This document shows positions 43,226-52,435 of a DNA stretch of 64,000 nucleotides, one piece after another. The DNA is from an uncultured Vampirovibrio sp. Its GTDB lineage: Bacteria > Cyanobacteriota > Vampirovibrionia > Gastranaerophilales > Gastranaerophilaceae. Each line of letters starts with the position of its first letter. The first letter of the stretch is position 1. The translations under genes and the position numbers were made by a program. The DNA lies in the NCBI GenBank assembly GCA_910577395.1, contig CAJTLG010000001.1, positions 248,001 through 312,000 on the forward strand, written 5' to 3'. Under the pieces are notes generated by a model. That model did no database searches. It was not told the DNA's origin and worked only from the letters and a program-made list of their open reading frames with translations.

Positions 43226-43579
43226 ATGAATTTAAAACACGGCTCACTTGAAAGTGTAATTTTAAACTCTTTGTGGGAACTTGAAAAATCCGGTATTTAT
43301 AAAAATTCCGTGAAAGATGTTTTTGAGCATATAAATAATACAAATTCTACCAAAAGAGCCTATACTACCATAAAAACCGTTATGGACAGGCTGTACGAGA
43401 AAGAAATTTTATTAAGAATTAAACAAGGTAAAAAATTTTACTATAGAACCGCTTATTCAAGCAGTGATATAATAACTACATCTTTAAAGAAAATTGCCAC
43501 ACAATATTGCAACGGGGATATGACAAAACTAGCGCAAATGGCATCTCAAATTGCAACACAGGCGGCTATTAGGGTATAA
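43226..43579 (+). CDS. BlaI/MecI/CopY-family transcriptional repressor
   Basis: The 117-residue winged-helix protein has the Penicillinase_R pattern: ESVILNSLWELEKSG, VFEHINN, RAYTTIKTVMDRLYEKEILLRIKQGKKFYYR (recognition helix and wing, about 38-70), then a helical dimerisation tail. Such repressors bind operators with dyad symmetry and are often inactivated by a BlaR-type protease or copper. No BlaR partner is in the window. The ATG at 43226 has AAAAGGGG upstream; earlier in-frame starts lack a site. Two small genes follow at 20 and 16 bases and may be its operon. Confidence 0.88.
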   Translation: MNLKHGSLESVILNSLWELEKSGIYKNSVKDVFEHINNTNSTKRAYTTIKTVMDRLYEKEILLRIKQGKKFYYRTAYSSSDIITTSLKKIATQYCNGDMTKLAQMASQIATQAAIRV

Positions 43580-43599
43580 GGTTACATTAAAAGGTTATA

Positions 43600-44046
43600 T
43601 TGAAACTTTTATCGCAAATTGTTGATAAATTAAACAGGCTTTTGTATGTTGAGCCTAAAGTTTCCGCACCTGAATTTACTGAAGAAGATATAATTGCAGA
43701 AAGAAAAAAAGCAGGCGAGTTATTTTTCAGTGTCCTTGCGGGCAATGTCAGTGTTCTTGAGGCACTTAAAAAGCTACCAAAAGCAACCCCTGATGATAGC
43801 ATTAATGTTTGTTTTCATATTTTAGTGCATTATGCGGCTGATGAAGATATAAGAAAAAAAGACCCTTTATACAGAGAAACTCAGGATGATTTTATTTTGC
43901 ATGCTGCAGAAACTCTTCAAAGGGGTGAAATGCTTCCAATTAATATAATTAATGAGTATAATGATTTTTATAACGGAAATCTTATATATCCCGAAATTAA
44001 CAAAAAAACAATTATTGCAAGACTTAAAAAGTCTATAAATATTTAA
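43600..44046 (+). CDS. Hypothetical soluble protein
   Basis: This 148-residue acidic helical protein has no signal peptide. It starts at TTG with AAAGG six bases upstream. Visible features are a charged N-terminal helix (TEEDIIAERKKAGELFF), VCFHILVHYAADEDIRKKDP in the middle and a basic C-terminus. No family recognised. It lies between the BlaI-type repressor and the TadE-like gene, all on one strand with short gaps, so it is probably in the same operon. Confidence 0.7.
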   Translation: MKLLSQIVDKLNRLLYVEPKVSAPEFTEEDIIAERKKAGELFFSVLAGNVSVLEALKKLPKATPDDSINVCFHILVHYAADEDIRKKDPLYRETQDDFILHAAETLQRGEMLPINIINEYNDFYNGNLIYPEINKKTIIARLKKSINI

Positions 44047-44062
44047 AACAGAAAAAATTGCT

Positions 44063-44518
44063 ATGAAAAAAATCAAGGCGCAAAGCATTATAGAATTTGG
44101 CATAACCTTTATTGTTGCTATATTTATGGTGTTTTTTATTTTGGAATGTGCTTTTTATTATCAAGCGCACAATGCCGTGCAAACATTTAATGATGAAATT
44201 AATGCAAATCTTGTACTTTATGATGCCGATATTGTTTGTTCTGAAATCCAAAACCAGGAAATCCTTTCTATGACTGAAAGTAAAGCTAAAAAATATTTTA
44301 AAAAAAATATTGAGTTAAATTATTTCAAAAATTCAAATAGTTATGTTGAAATTGTATCTGCAGACAAAATCAATAATAAACCTATGCTTACCATGAAAAT
44401 TTCTTGCCCGCCTTCGGGTTTAATCATCAAAAGTGATTATGTTTATAATGGCGCCTTTCTTTTTAAAACAGGCAGCGTATTGTCAAGTGTTTCAAGTGTT
44501 GAAACACCAAGGTTTTAA
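44063..44518 (+). CDS. TadE-like pseudopilin/assembly protein
   Basis: The 151-residue protein starts MKKIKAQSIIEFGITF followed by a hydrophobic helix to about residue 29, the TadE/TadG-like pattern (AQxxxEF before a membrane segment). The periplasmic part is about 115 residues with two Cys (VCSEI and ISCPP) that could form a disulfide. TadE-like proteins are minor pilins or assembly factors of Flp/Tad pili. No other tad gene is in the window. Confidence 0.7.
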   Translation: MKKIKAQSIIEFGITFIVAIFMVFFILECAFYYQAHNAVQTFNDEINANLVLYDADIVCSEIQNQEILSMTESKAKKYFKKNIELNYFKNSNSYVEIVSADKINNKPMLTMKISCPPSGLIIKSDYVYNGAFLFKTGSVLSSVSSVETPRF

Positions 44519-44528
44519 TTTGCACAGA

Positions 44529-44556
44529 TTGTAATGTTAAGAAACTTATATATAAT
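44529..44556 (+). promoter_or_regulatory. Promoter for the GT2 gene
   Basis: TTGTAA (44529-44534) and TATAAT (44551-44556) are 16 bp apart, giving a leader of about 60 bases. Confidence 0.55.
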
Positions 44557-44622
44557 TGTCATAACAGCATTTCCTCTGGTATGCTCATAATTGTATTTTG
44601 TAATTAACAAAAGGATGATACA

Positions 44623-45312
44623 TTGCAAACTGTTGATATAGTTATACCTGTATATAATGAAGAAAAAACAATTGAAAATATTTTAGAAATTTTAGATAAT
44701 ACAGATTTTTGCGGCTTAAAGAAAAATCTTATTATTGTAGATGATTGTTCCACTGATGCCACCAGAGATATATTAAAAAAATACGAAGAAAAATACACTG
44801 TTGTGTATAAAGAAAAAAACGGCGGAAAGGGTTCTGCCGTTTATGAAGGCTTTAAAGCTGCAACCGGCGATATAGTTATAATTCAGGATGCTGATTTAGA
44901 ATACAATCCTTCGGATTATGCTCCTCTTTTAAAACTTATTATTGATGGCGAGGCTGATGTTGCATATGGTTCCAGATTTTTAGGCACACCGTTTAAAGAT
45001 TTTATGTTTTTAAGCTATGTTGCAAATAAGTTTCTTACTTTTTTAACAAATGTTATCTATGGTACCAAAATTACGGATATGGAAACCTGCTATAAGGCAA
45101 TGAAAAGGGAATTTGTTCAAAATATGAAAATAAATTCGAACAAATTTGACCTTGAGCCTGAAATCACGGCAAAGCTTGTAAAACAAGGGGCTAAAATTAA
45201 AGAGCTGCCTATCAAATATAATGCAAGAAGCTATGATGAAGGTAAAAAAATAACTTACAAAGACGGTCTTATGGCAATCCGTGCATTGTTTTATTACAGA
45301 TTTTTTAATTAA
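44623..45312 (+). CDS. Polyprenyl-phosphate-type GT2 glycosyltransferase
   Basis: The 229-residue GT2 enzyme has VDIVIPVYNEEKTI, IIVDDCSTD, NGGKGSAVYEGF and the metal motif QDADLEYNP, then AYGSRFLG. This is the dolichyl/undecaprenyl-phosphate mannose- or glucose-synthase-like pattern. It lacks C-terminal membrane helices, so it resembles soluble DPM1-type transferases. The likely reaction is transfer of a sugar to a lipid phosphate on the cytosolic face, but the sugar is not predictable. The start is TTG with AAAAGGATG upstream. Confidence 0.9.
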   Translation: MQTVDIVIPVYNEEKTIENILEILDNTDFCGLKKNLIIVDDCSTDATRDILKKYEEKYTVVYKEKNGGKGSAVYEGFKAATGDIVIIQDADLEYNPSDYAPLLKLIIDGEADVAYGSRFLGTPFKDFMFLSYVANKFLTFLTNVIYGTKITDMETCYKAMKREFVQNMKINSNKFDLEPEITAKLVKQGAKIKELPIKYNARSYDEGKKITYKDGLMAIRALFYYRFFN

Positions 45313-45347
45313 CTTCACAATTTAACCGGCATTAAAATTGTTTGTTG

Positions 45348-45353
45348 TATTAT
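45348..45353 (+). promoter_or_regulatory. -10 box six bases before the rsmH ATG
   Basis: TATTAT (45348-45353) is separated from the ATG at 45360 by exactly six bases and no ribosome site is present. A -35 is not obvious. Confidence 0.4.
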
Positions 45354-45359
45354 TAGGTT

Positions 45360-46319
45360 ATGAATAATTCCCCTGCAAAAAACGAACAAGAATTCAAACA
45401 TTATACGGTTATGCTAAATGAGGCAGTTGACGCTCTTATTCCGGCCGGCACTCTATCTGATAAAGTTTTTGTGGATGCAACTCTTGGCGGGGCCGGGCAT
45501 AGTGCACTTATCGCCTCTCGTCTTTCTGATAAAGGCAGGCTTATATCTTTTGATGTTGATGAAGATGCTATTTGTGCTGCTAAAAAAAAGCTTGCCGGGT
45601 TTAAAAATGTCAGCATAATTAAAGATTCTTACATAAATATAAAAGAGAATTTGAATAATTTAGGAATAGAAAAAATAACCGGCGGCATAATATTTGATTT
45701 GGGGGCATCCTATCATCAGTTGACTAAACAGGAAAGAGGGTTTAGTTTTATCAAAGATGCAAAACTTGACATGCGTTTTAATCAAGAGCAGGAATTTTCA
45801 GCATGGGATGTGGTTAATAAATACACTTTAAATAATTTGGTTGAAATTTTTTCTAAATATGGCGAAGAACGTTTCTCTAAGAGGATTGCACACGCAATTG
45901 TCGAAAATCGTCCGCTTAATACAACGTTACAATTAAGTGAATTAATTGTAAATTCTACACCAAAAATAAAAAGCAGAATTCACCCTGCCACAAGGGTTTT
46001 CCAAGCATTAAGAATTGAAGTAAATTCAGAGTTGTTAAATTTTGAAAATACATTAAACGAAGTGCTTACATTATTAGATGCTGGTGCTATAATAAGTGTA
46101 ATAAGTTTTCATTCTCTTGAAGACCGTCTGACAAAACTTGCTTTTAGAAAGTTTGCCTCAGATTGTAGATGTGATAGAAACAAACCAAAATGCGAATGTG
46201 GTGGAAAACTTATTGATATCATTACAAAAAAGCCAATAATGGCAAGTAATGATGAAATTCTTAAAAATCCGCCCTCAAGAAGTGCTAAATTGAGAATAGC
46301 AAAAAGGGTATCTGGATAA
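45360..46319 (+). CDS. rsmH: 16S rRNA m4C1402 methyltransferase RsmH (MraW)
   Basis: RsmH adds the N4 methyl group to C1402 of 16S rRNA. The 319-residue protein has HYTVMLNEAVDAL, VDATLGGAGHS (SAM-binding), LDMRFNQ and the closing ISFHSLEDRLTKLAFRKFA and PPSRSAKLRIA motifs. It is the first gene of the division and cell wall (dcw) cluster here; mraZ is absent upstream. The start lacks a Shine-Dalgarno and follows a -10 box closely. Confidence 0.97.
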   Translation: MNNSPAKNEQEFKHYTVMLNEAVDALIPAGTLSDKVFVDATLGGAGHSALIASRLSDKGRLISFDVDEDAICAAKKKLAGFKNVSIIKDSYINIKENLNNLGIEKITGGIIFDLGASYHQLTKQERGFSFIKDAKLDMRFNQEQEFSAWDVVNKYTLNNLVEIFSKYGEERFSKRIAHAIVENRPLNTTLQLSELIVNSTPKIKSRIHPATRVFQALRIEVNSELLNFENTLNEVLTLLDAGAIISVISFHSLEDRLTKLAFRKFASDCRCDRNKPKCECGGKLIDIITKKPIMASNDEILKNPPSRSAKLRIAKRVSG

Positions 46320-46335
46320 AGTGGAGAGATAGATT

Positions 46336-46899
46336 TTGAGTTTGTTGACATTTAATAACACCAATATTCAGGAAAAAGCACTGCAAAGTGCGGCTCAAAA
46401 ACGGCCGGTTGCAGGCAGGACACTTGGGTTTAAGTCATCTGTAAAATCTTCAGGCGCAACCAATCCGGTTAACCTTGGAAAAACCTCCCCAAAGACTATT
46501 GACAATCAGGGTGCCCGGCAAAATCAAATTATAAGCGGTTACTTTATTAAGGAAAAATCTTACAAGGAAATGGTTATAGCAAGAATTAATAATTTTTTAT
46601 GCGGAATGCTCGCCCTTCTTGTTATGGTTTGTTTGGTTAGCTATTATTATGTAATTAATGGTGAAATCCAGCTTAACCAAATAAGAAAGGAAACTCTTGC
46701 TATAAACTATGAAAACGAGGATATGCAGCATCGTTTGGATATACTCCAGTCTTTTTCAAATGTAGACAGGCAAGTGGCAAGAACAAAAATTCTTCAAACT
46801 GCAAAACAAGTTATTGAATTATCTGCTGCTAGTCTTCCAAATGTTAATTATGAAAACAGAAATGTTTCTCCTGTCCCTGGTTGGTCTATGGGCTATTAA
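46336..46899 (+). CDS. FtsL-like divisome protein
   Basis: This 187-residue bitopic protein has a basic, low-complexity cytosolic N-terminus of about 85 residues and one membrane helix (FLCGMLALLVMVCLVSYYYV, about 90-112). A short coiled-coil follows (LNQIRKETLAINYENEDMQHRL), then a polar tail. The position between rsmH and ftsI and this topology are those of FtsL. Sequence similarity alone would be too weak to call it. The start is TTG with GGAG nine bases upstream. Confidence 0.72.
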   Translation: MSLLTFNNTNIQEKALQSAAQKRPVAGRTLGFKSSVKSSGATNPVNLGKTSPKTIDNQGARQNQIISGYFIKEKSYKEMVIARINNFLCGMLALLVMVCLVSYYYVINGEIQLNQIRKETLAINYENEDMQHRLDILQSFSNVDRQVARTKILQTAKQVIELSAASLPNVNYENRNVSPVPGWSMGY

Positions 46900-46927
46900 T
46901 TAAATTTAATTTTTACTGGGGGGAATT

Positions 46928-48634
46928 TTGGAAAAAGATAAATACAGGGATTTCGACAGAAGAATTGGCTGTTTACAGTTTTGTTTCCTTGCATTTACTG
47001 TATTATTCTTAATATATTTATTTTTACTTCAAATATTTGATATCCGTCACTATAAAGAACGCGCCAAAACTCAAAGAACATCCAAAATTTTTGTTTTAAG
47101 AGGAGAAATTCTTGACAGAAACGGTTTTAAATTAGCTGTGGATGAAACTTCTTTTGATTTATACGCACACCCTAAATATTATGACTACACTCCGCAAGAG
47201 CTTGCTGATAAACTTTTTCCGCATTTAGGCGGTGATAAAAACAGCTTAATTAAGTCGTTATCATCCGGTGACGGCGTTATTCTGGTAAAAAAAGGTATAA
47301 CCAGAAAAGCTGCCGAGGCCATACGTGCTTTACGCTTAAGGGAAGTTTCACTTGAGGTTAAAAATAAAAGGGCGTACCCCCAGGGCTCTTTAGCATCCCA
47401 TGTACTTGGTTATTATAATTCTGATGCTGATGTTGCGGCGGGTATTGAATATGTGGCAAAAGATTATCTTGAATATATGGATAAATCTATAACATACGAA
47501 AAAACACCAAGCGGTGATTTGATTTACAATCTTTCCACCCGTCCGGAGGATGTAACTGCCCCGATAAAAGGTAAAACGCTGACTCTTACAATTGATTCTG
47601 CCGTTCAGCATATTTGTGAAAAATATCTTTATAAGTCAATGCAAAAAACGCGTGCCATACGTGGTGCCGTTATTGTTATGGACCCTCATTCCGGTGAGAT
47701 ACTTGCTCTTGCTGCATATCCTTATTATGACCCTAATAATTACCAAAAATATTCACTTTTGGAAATGAAAAACTGGGCTTTGACTGATGTTTACCCCCCG
47801 GGGTCTACATTTAAGATTATCACGGTTGCATCAGCATTCATAAACGGCAAAATTAATAAATTTTCTAAAATTCTTGATACCGGCAAAATCAAAATTGGTT
47901 GGTGGGAAATTCAAAACCATGATTATATTCAGGGTAAGCCCCCGGGGCTTATTGATTTAGTGTATCTTTTTCAGCATTCAAGTAACGTTGCAAGTGTGAA
48001 AGTTGCGCAGGAAATGGATGACCAGGAATTTTATGATACTCTTGAGATGTTTAACTTTGGTCAAAAAACTGGTATTGACCTTCCGGCAGAATCTGCCGGC
48101 ATTCTTCCAAAGCCTAAAAATTGGGATACTGCAACCCATGGCTCTATGGGGTATGGATACGGTGCTTCGGTTACTGCAATTCAAATGGCTGCAGCAGTTT
48201 CAGCTATCGCAAACGGTGGAGAGTGGGTAACACCGCATATTATTAAATATTCCAAAAAAGAGGCTGATGAAAAAATTATAAGAAGACGCATTATGACCCC
48301 TGAGATGTCTAAAGATTTAACAGATATTTTGGTTGAATCTATTGACAGAAGTAAATCTATAGCTAAAATGCGTGATTTCAGACTGGCTGCAAAAACCGGT
48401 ACATCGCGGCGTCCAAAGGACAACGGAATAGGTTATACAAACAAGATGTACACTTCAATGGTGGGCTATTTGCCTGCATCGGACCCTAAAATTTTAATAT
48501 ACATTGTAATTGACAGTGCCGAGGGTGACGTTTGGGGCTCGACGGTTGCTGCCCCTATATTCAAAGATATTTCATCAGAACTTGCTAAAATTATGAATTT
48601 AACTCCGGATAGAGCAGTGCCTCTTGATATATAG
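46928..48634 (+). CDS. ftsI: Peptidoglycan transpeptidase FtsI/PBP3-like
   Basis: This class B penicillin-binding protein cross-links septal peptidoglycan. The 568-residue protein has an N-terminal anchor (about 17-38), a PBP dimer/pedestal domain and a transpeptidase domain with catalytic STFK (in PPGSTFKI), SSN (in QHSSNVAS) and KTGT (in AAKTGTSRR). No PASTA domain. The start is TTG preceded by GGGGGG nine bases upstream. Its position after an FtsL-like gene supports FtsI over an elongation PBP2. Confidence 0.93.
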   Translation: MEKDKYRDFDRRIGCLQFCFLAFTVLFLIYLFLLQIFDIRHYKERAKTQRTSKIFVLRGEILDRNGFKLAVDETSFDLYAHPKYYDYTPQELADKLFPHLGGDKNSLIKSLSSGDGVILVKKGITRKAAEAIRALRLREVSLEVKNKRAYPQGSLASHVLGYYNSDADVAAGIEYVAKDYLEYMDKSITYEKTPSGDLIYNLSTRPEDVTAPIKGKTLTLTIDSAVQHICEKYLYKSMQKTRAIRGAVIVMDPHSGEILALAAYPYYDPNNYQKYSLLEMKNWALTDVYPPGSTFKIITVASAFINGKINKFSKILDTGKIKIGWWEIQNHDYIQGKPPGLIDLVYLFQHSSNVASVKVAQEMDDQEFYDTLEMFNFGQKTGIDLPAESAGILPKPKNWDTATHGSMGYGYGASVTAIQMAAAVSAIANGGEWVTPHIIKYSKKEADEKIIRRRIMTPEMSKDLTDILVESIDRSKSIAKMRDFRLAAKTGTSRRPKDNGIGYTNKMYTSMVGYLPASDPKILIYIVIDSAEGDVWGSTVAAPIFKDISSELAKIMNLTPDRAVPLDI

Positions 48635-48670
48635 TATGTCTGTAAATGTTTGTGTATTTTTATCAAGTAT

Positions 48671-48699
48671 TTAACAAAAGCGTGTTTTGGGTTTAGAAT
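48671..48699 (+). promoter_or_regulatory. Promoter for murE
   Basis: TTAACA (48671-48676) and TAGAAT (48694-48699) are 17 bp apart in the 109-bp gap after ftsI. This predicts a leader of about 38 bases. Confidence 0.55.
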
Positions 48700-48743
48700 A
48701 ATATTGAATAGCTTATTATTAATTGTTGTCAGAGGATAAAATA

Positions 48744-50219
48744 ATGGAACTTGGAAAAATAATTAAGGCAATCAATCCTGATGAAGTTTTAAATTATAAA
48801 GATGTGGATATAAAAGGAATTTCCTATAATTCAAAAACTATAAACAGTCATGAAATTTTTGTTTGCCTTAAGGGTGAGCATGTTGACGGACATGAATTTG
48901 CCCAAATGGCCTTTGAAAAAGGTGCGGTTGCACTTATGGTTGAAAGGCCCTTAAATATAGAAATTCCGCAGCTTGTAGTGAAATCAACCCAGAAAAAAAT
49001 AGCGGATTTAGCTTGTTGTTTTTATCATAATCCGTCACATGAGCTTAATTTGGTTGGTATTACAGGTACCAACGGTAAGACTACTGTAACGCATTTGGTT
49101 CAAAAAATTGTCGAAGAAGACCAAAAAAGATGTGCACTTATTGGTACATTGGGGTATAAACTTTCTTCATCGGATGATTATCTTGAAGCAAAACATACGA
49201 CTCCGCAAGCGCCGGAGCTTCAAAGAACGTTGTCTGTTATTCTTAAAAAGGATATTTTAAATGTTATAACTGAGGTAAGTTCTCATGCACTTGAGCAGTC
49301 AAGAGTGCGCGGTTGCAGATTTTCTGGCGCCGTACTTACAAATCTTACACAGGACCATTTGGATTTTCATATAACTATGGAAAATTATTTTAAAGCTAAG
49401 GCTAAGTTATTTTCTGAGCTTGAAAAAGGTTCTTTTGCGGTAATAAATAATGACGACAAATGGGCTGACAGATTTTTAGAGGCTGTACCCGAAGGTGTTA
49501 ATGTTTTGACATACGGGGTTAAAAAAGATTCTTCGCTTATGGCGAAAGATATAGAATTTACTTCGCGCGGTGTGAGATTTACCTGTGTTTGCGGAGAAGA
49601 AAAAGAAACAATTCAACTTCATCTTAACGGAATGTTTAGTGTATACAATGCTCTTGCCGCTATAGGTGTAGGGATTTCTATGGGCATTAGTATGAAAACC
49701 TGTAAAAATGCACTTGAGGGCACGCGCTCAGTTGCAGGTCGTTTTGAAATTGTTAATTCTGAACCAATGGTAATTGTTGACTATGCTCATACTCCGGATG
49801 GACTTGAAAATATTTTACGCGCTGCAAGAGAATTGACACCCAAAAATGCTAATTTAATTTGTCTTTTCGGGTGCGGCGGTGACAGAGATGCTACAAAACG
49901 CCCCAAAATGGGAAAAATTGCACAGGCGCTTTCGGATAAAGTGGTTATTACATCAGACAATCCGCGTTCCGAAGACCCTCAGCAGATAATTACAGATATT
50001 CTTTCAGGTCTAAAATTAATAAATCCTAAAACAGTTTTTGTTGAGCCGGACAGGCATCTTGCCATTGAATTACTTAAGAATATTGCAGCGCCCGAAGATG
50101 TTGTTATTGTTGCCGGCAAGGGTCATGAAGACTATCAAATTTTAAGTGACAGAACAATACATTTTGACGACCGCGAGGAAGTTCAAAAAGTCTTTTCTAC
50201 CCTGCCCTTAACTAAATAA
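48744..50219 (+). CDS. murE: UDP-MurNAc-tripeptide synthetase MurE, meso-DAP type
   Basis: MurE adds the third stem-peptide residue to UDP-MurNAc-L-Ala-D-Glu. The 491-residue Mur ligase has the ATP loop GITGTNGKTTVTH, the carbamate-lysine region and the C-terminal specificity motif DNPRSEDP. DNPR is diagnostic for meso-diaminopimelate rather than lysine. AGAGG precedes the ATG at 48744 by eight bases. An in-frame TTG 21 bases upstream precedes the ribosome site and is unlikely. Confidence 0.97.
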   Translation: MELGKIIKAINPDEVLNYKDVDIKGISYNSKTINSHEIFVCLKGEHVDGHEFAQMAFEKGAVALMVERPLNIEIPQLVVKSTQKKIADLACCFYHNPSHELNLVGITGTNGKTTVTHLVQKIVEEDQKRCALIGTLGYKLSSSDDYLEAKHTTPQAPELQRTLSVILKKDILNVITEVSSHALEQSRVRGCRFSGAVLTNLTQDHLDFHITMENYFKAKAKLFSELEKGSFAVINNDDKWADRFLEAVPEGVNVLTYGVKKDSSLMAKDIEFTSRGVRFTCVCGEEKETIQLHLNGMFSVYNALAAIGVGISMGISMKTCKNALEGTRSVAGRFEIVNSEPMVIVDYAHTPDGLENILRAARELTPKNANLICLFGCGGDRDATKRPKMGKIAQALSDKVVITSDNPRSEDPQQIITDILSGLKLINPKTVFVEPDRHLAIELLKNIAAPEDVVIVAGKGHEDYQILSDRTIHFDDREEVQKVFSTLPLTK

Positions 50220-50271
50220 AGTATTGTAATTTACATTAATTAAATTAGTGTAAATTAATCTATTCTTGTAT

Positions 50272-50277
50272 TACAAT
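50272..50277 (+). promoter_or_regulatory. -10 box six bases before the murA ATG
   Basis: TACAAT (50272-50277) is followed after exactly six bases by the ATG at 50284. There is no ribosome site. The -35 is weak (GTAAAT, 16 bp upstream). Confidence 0.4.
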
Positions 50278-50283
50278 AATGTC

Positions 50284-51615
50284 ATGACTAAAGTGCAGGA
50301 AAAATTAGTAATTTCAGGTTTTGATCGTCTTAATGGTGAGGTTTCAATCGGCGGAGCAAAGAACGCTGTACTAAAACTTATGGCTGCTGCCCTTCTTTGC
50401 GAGGATGTTTCCGTAATCAGAAATGTGCCGGAACTTTCCGATGTTGAAATTATGGTTGATGTGCTGAAAGAACTTGGTGCCAAGGTTACATATAATAAAG
50501 TAGAAAAATTTCTGACAATTGATGCTACTAATTTAACCGGCATAAGGGCATCTGATGCTTTTGTGTCAAGAATGAGAGCTTCTTTTGTTGTGCTTGGGCC
50601 TCTCGTTGGCAGAATGAAGGAGGCTTATGTTGCCCTTCCCGGCGGCTGTCAAATTGGCGAAAGGCGTGTAAATTTTCATATAAAGGGTTTGCAGGCACTT
50701 GGGTGTGAATGTAAACTTGAAAATGGCTATGTCCATGCTAAGGCTGCGAAGCTTGCGGGGGATGATGTTTGCTTTGATATACCGTCTGTTGGTGCCACTG
50801 AAAATATTATGATGGCATCTGTTCTTGCGGAAGGTACAACAAGAATTCAAAATGCCGCGCAGGAACCCGAAATAGTTGATTTGGCTAACTTTTTGATTGC
50901 AATGGGTGCCAATATTGAAGGTGCCGGCACAAGTGAAATTATTGTGCGCGGTGTAAAACAAAGTGAACTTCACGGCGTTGAATATGCTACAATTCCGGAT
51001 AGGATTGAGGCAGGTACTTTTATGTCTGCCATTATTGCATCACGCGGAAAAGGTATTATAAGAAATGTTTACCCTAATCATTTAACCATTTTTACCGGAA
51101 AACTTCTTGAAATGGGTGCAAAAATCAGACTGGTGGAACCATATGCTATGGAAGTTTCTGCAGATAGGCGCTTAGAAGCTATGAATTTCATTACACAGCC
51201 GTATCCGGGTTTTCCTACAGATTTACAGGCTCTTGCTATGGCTCTGTTATCTACCGCAAACGGGGTTAGTGTTGTAACAGAAAGTCTTTATGAGAACAGG
51301 TTTATGCATGTATCCGAGCTCTGGAAAATGGGCGCAAACATAAGAGTTTCCAAAAACCATGCGATAATTAAAGGGGTAGAAACTCTTGTGGGCACTTCCG
51401 TAAAATCAACAGATTTAAGAGCCGGTGCTGCACTTGTTGTGGCCGCTATTATGGCAAAAGGTGAAACGGAAGTTAAAAATCTTCATCATATTGACAGAGG
51501 CTATGAAAAATTTACCGAAAAGCTTCAGGGGCTTGGTGTTAATGTTCAAAGGATACCCTATGATGTCAAAGATTATGAAACTCTTGACAACAATAAGCCT
51601 GTTGTTTCAAAATAG
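50284..51615 (+). CDS. murA: UDP-GlcNAc 1-carboxyvinyltransferase MurA
   Basis: MurA transfers enolpyruvate from PEP to UDP-GlcNAc, the first committed step of peptidoglycan synthesis and the fosfomycin target. The 443-residue EPSP-synthase-fold enzyme has GGAKNAVLKLMAAALL near the N-terminus, the loop with the fosfomycin-reactive Cys (PGGCQIGERRVNFH), and DLRAGAALVVAA near the end. The Cys is present, so no intrinsic fosfomycin resistance by Cys-to-Asp is seen. The start follows a -10 box without a Shine-Dalgarno. Confidence 0.97.
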   Translation: MTKVQEKLVISGFDRLNGEVSIGGAKNAVLKLMAAALLCEDVSVIRNVPELSDVEIMVDVLKELGAKVTYNKVEKFLTIDATNLTGIRASDAFVSRMRASFVVLGPLVGRMKEAYVALPGGCQIGERRVNFHIKGLQALGCECKLENGYVHAKAAKLAGDDVCFDIPSVGATENIMMASVLAEGTTRIQNAAQEPEIVDLANFLIAMGANIEGAGTSEIIVRGVKQSELHGVEYATIPDRIEAGTFMSAIIASRGKGIIRNVYPNHLTIFTGKLLEMGAKIRLVEPYAMEVSADRRLEAMNFITQPYPGFPTDLQALAMALLSTANGVSVVTESLYENRFMHVSELWKMGANIRVSKNHAIIKGVETLVGTSVKSTDLRAGAALVVAAIMAKGETEVKNLHHIDRGYEKFTEKLQGLGVNVQRIPYDVKDYETLDNNKPVVSK

Positions 51616-51638
51616 TATTGTAGATTTGAAAGGACACT

Positions 51639-51968
51639 ATGGTACACTCATATAAAAGATGGTATGACCATGATCCTCTGTTGATGCAGGTAATTGAACT
51701 TTTAAAATCTTATCCGAATGAATTAAAAGTTCAAGCTGAGTATTTTTTGAAAAAAGTTGAAGAGCAGGTTTCAAAAGAGGCAGTTGACAGATTCTATGAT
51801 ATGGTACGTCCTATGATTTTAGGTAATCGTTGGTATGATGCTGACCCGGTGCTTTCTAAAACAGTTGAGCTTTTAAGGGTTGTTCCGCAAGAAGTTCAAA
51901 AAATGGCGGCAGATAATTTCATAGCTGCTCTTAAAGAAAGCGGTGTAGTTATTGAAAAGGGAACTTAA
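51639..51968 (+). CDS. Hypothetical protein with duplicated RWYDxDP motif
   Basis: This soluble helical protein has 109 residues and is made of two similar halves. RWYDHDPLLMQVIELLKSYP (about 7-26) and RWYDADPVLSKTVELLRVVP (about 64-83) are each followed by a second amphipathic helix (VQAEYFL, MAADNFI). It lies 23 bases after murA with AAGGA upstream, so it is probably co-transcribed with it. The last 20 bases overlap the convergent anti-sigma gene. Its function is unknown; a small regulator or partner of the wall pathway is only a guess from position. Confidence 0.78.
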   Translation: MVHSYKRWYDHDPLLMQVIELLKSYPNELKVQAEYFLKKVEEQVSKEAVDRFYDMVRPMILGNRWYDADPVLSKTVELLRVVPQEVQKMAADNFIAALKESGVVIEKGT

Positions 51969-52413
51969 ACAAGTTAATCAATATATTTTTAATTCCGCTT
52001 GTTTTTTTAAGCTCTTCAATTACATTTTTTGAAAATCTTATGTCTGAATTATATTTTGCTTTATAAAAAGAGTTGTTTAATATTTTTTTAAGTTTCATTA
52101 TTTTTAAAAGATTTTCTTCATACTCAGGTTCAAGAGATAATTTTTGCTCAAATCTTGTTATTTCATCTTCGCTCATTTCGCCGTCAAGGTAGGATGAAAT
52201 TTCTTCTTGCATTCTTTCTTTGGCTTTGATTACCTTCCTTTTTCTTTCCGCCTCGTTAAAAAGTTTTTTTACTATACTGTATTTTTCCATACAGGGCGGG
52301 CAGTTTCTAAGGTGTATGCTTACCATATTTTTGCATTTATTATCCAGGTTATCTTCAACATAGTGTGTTAAAAGTTTTCCTACTATTGTGCAGGTTAAAT
52401 TTCCCTTTAGCAT
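51949..52413 (-). CDS. Putative cytosolic zinc-binding anti-sigma factor
   Basis: The 154-residue protein carries a ZAS-like motif HLRNCPPC (H-x3-C-x2-C) at about 34-41 after a short helix. A second segment, SYLDGEMSEDEITRFEQKL, recalls the N-terminus of RseA-type anti-sigmas. There is no transmembrane helix. It lies 22 bases downstream of an ECF sigma factor on the same strand, the standard place for a cognate anti-sigma. The signal it senses is unknown; zinc-cysteine chemistry would allow redox sensing. Confidence 0.75.
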   Translation of the reverse strand: MLKGNLTCTIVGKLLTHYVEDNLDNKCKNMVSIHLRNCPPCMEKYSIVKKLFNEAERKRKVIKAKERMQEEISSYLDGEMSEDEITRFEQKLSLEPEYEENLLKIMKLKKILNNSFYKAKYNSDIRFSKNVIEELKKTSGIKNILINLFKFPFQ

Positions 52414-52435
52414 TTTTATTATTCCCTTTTTATAA

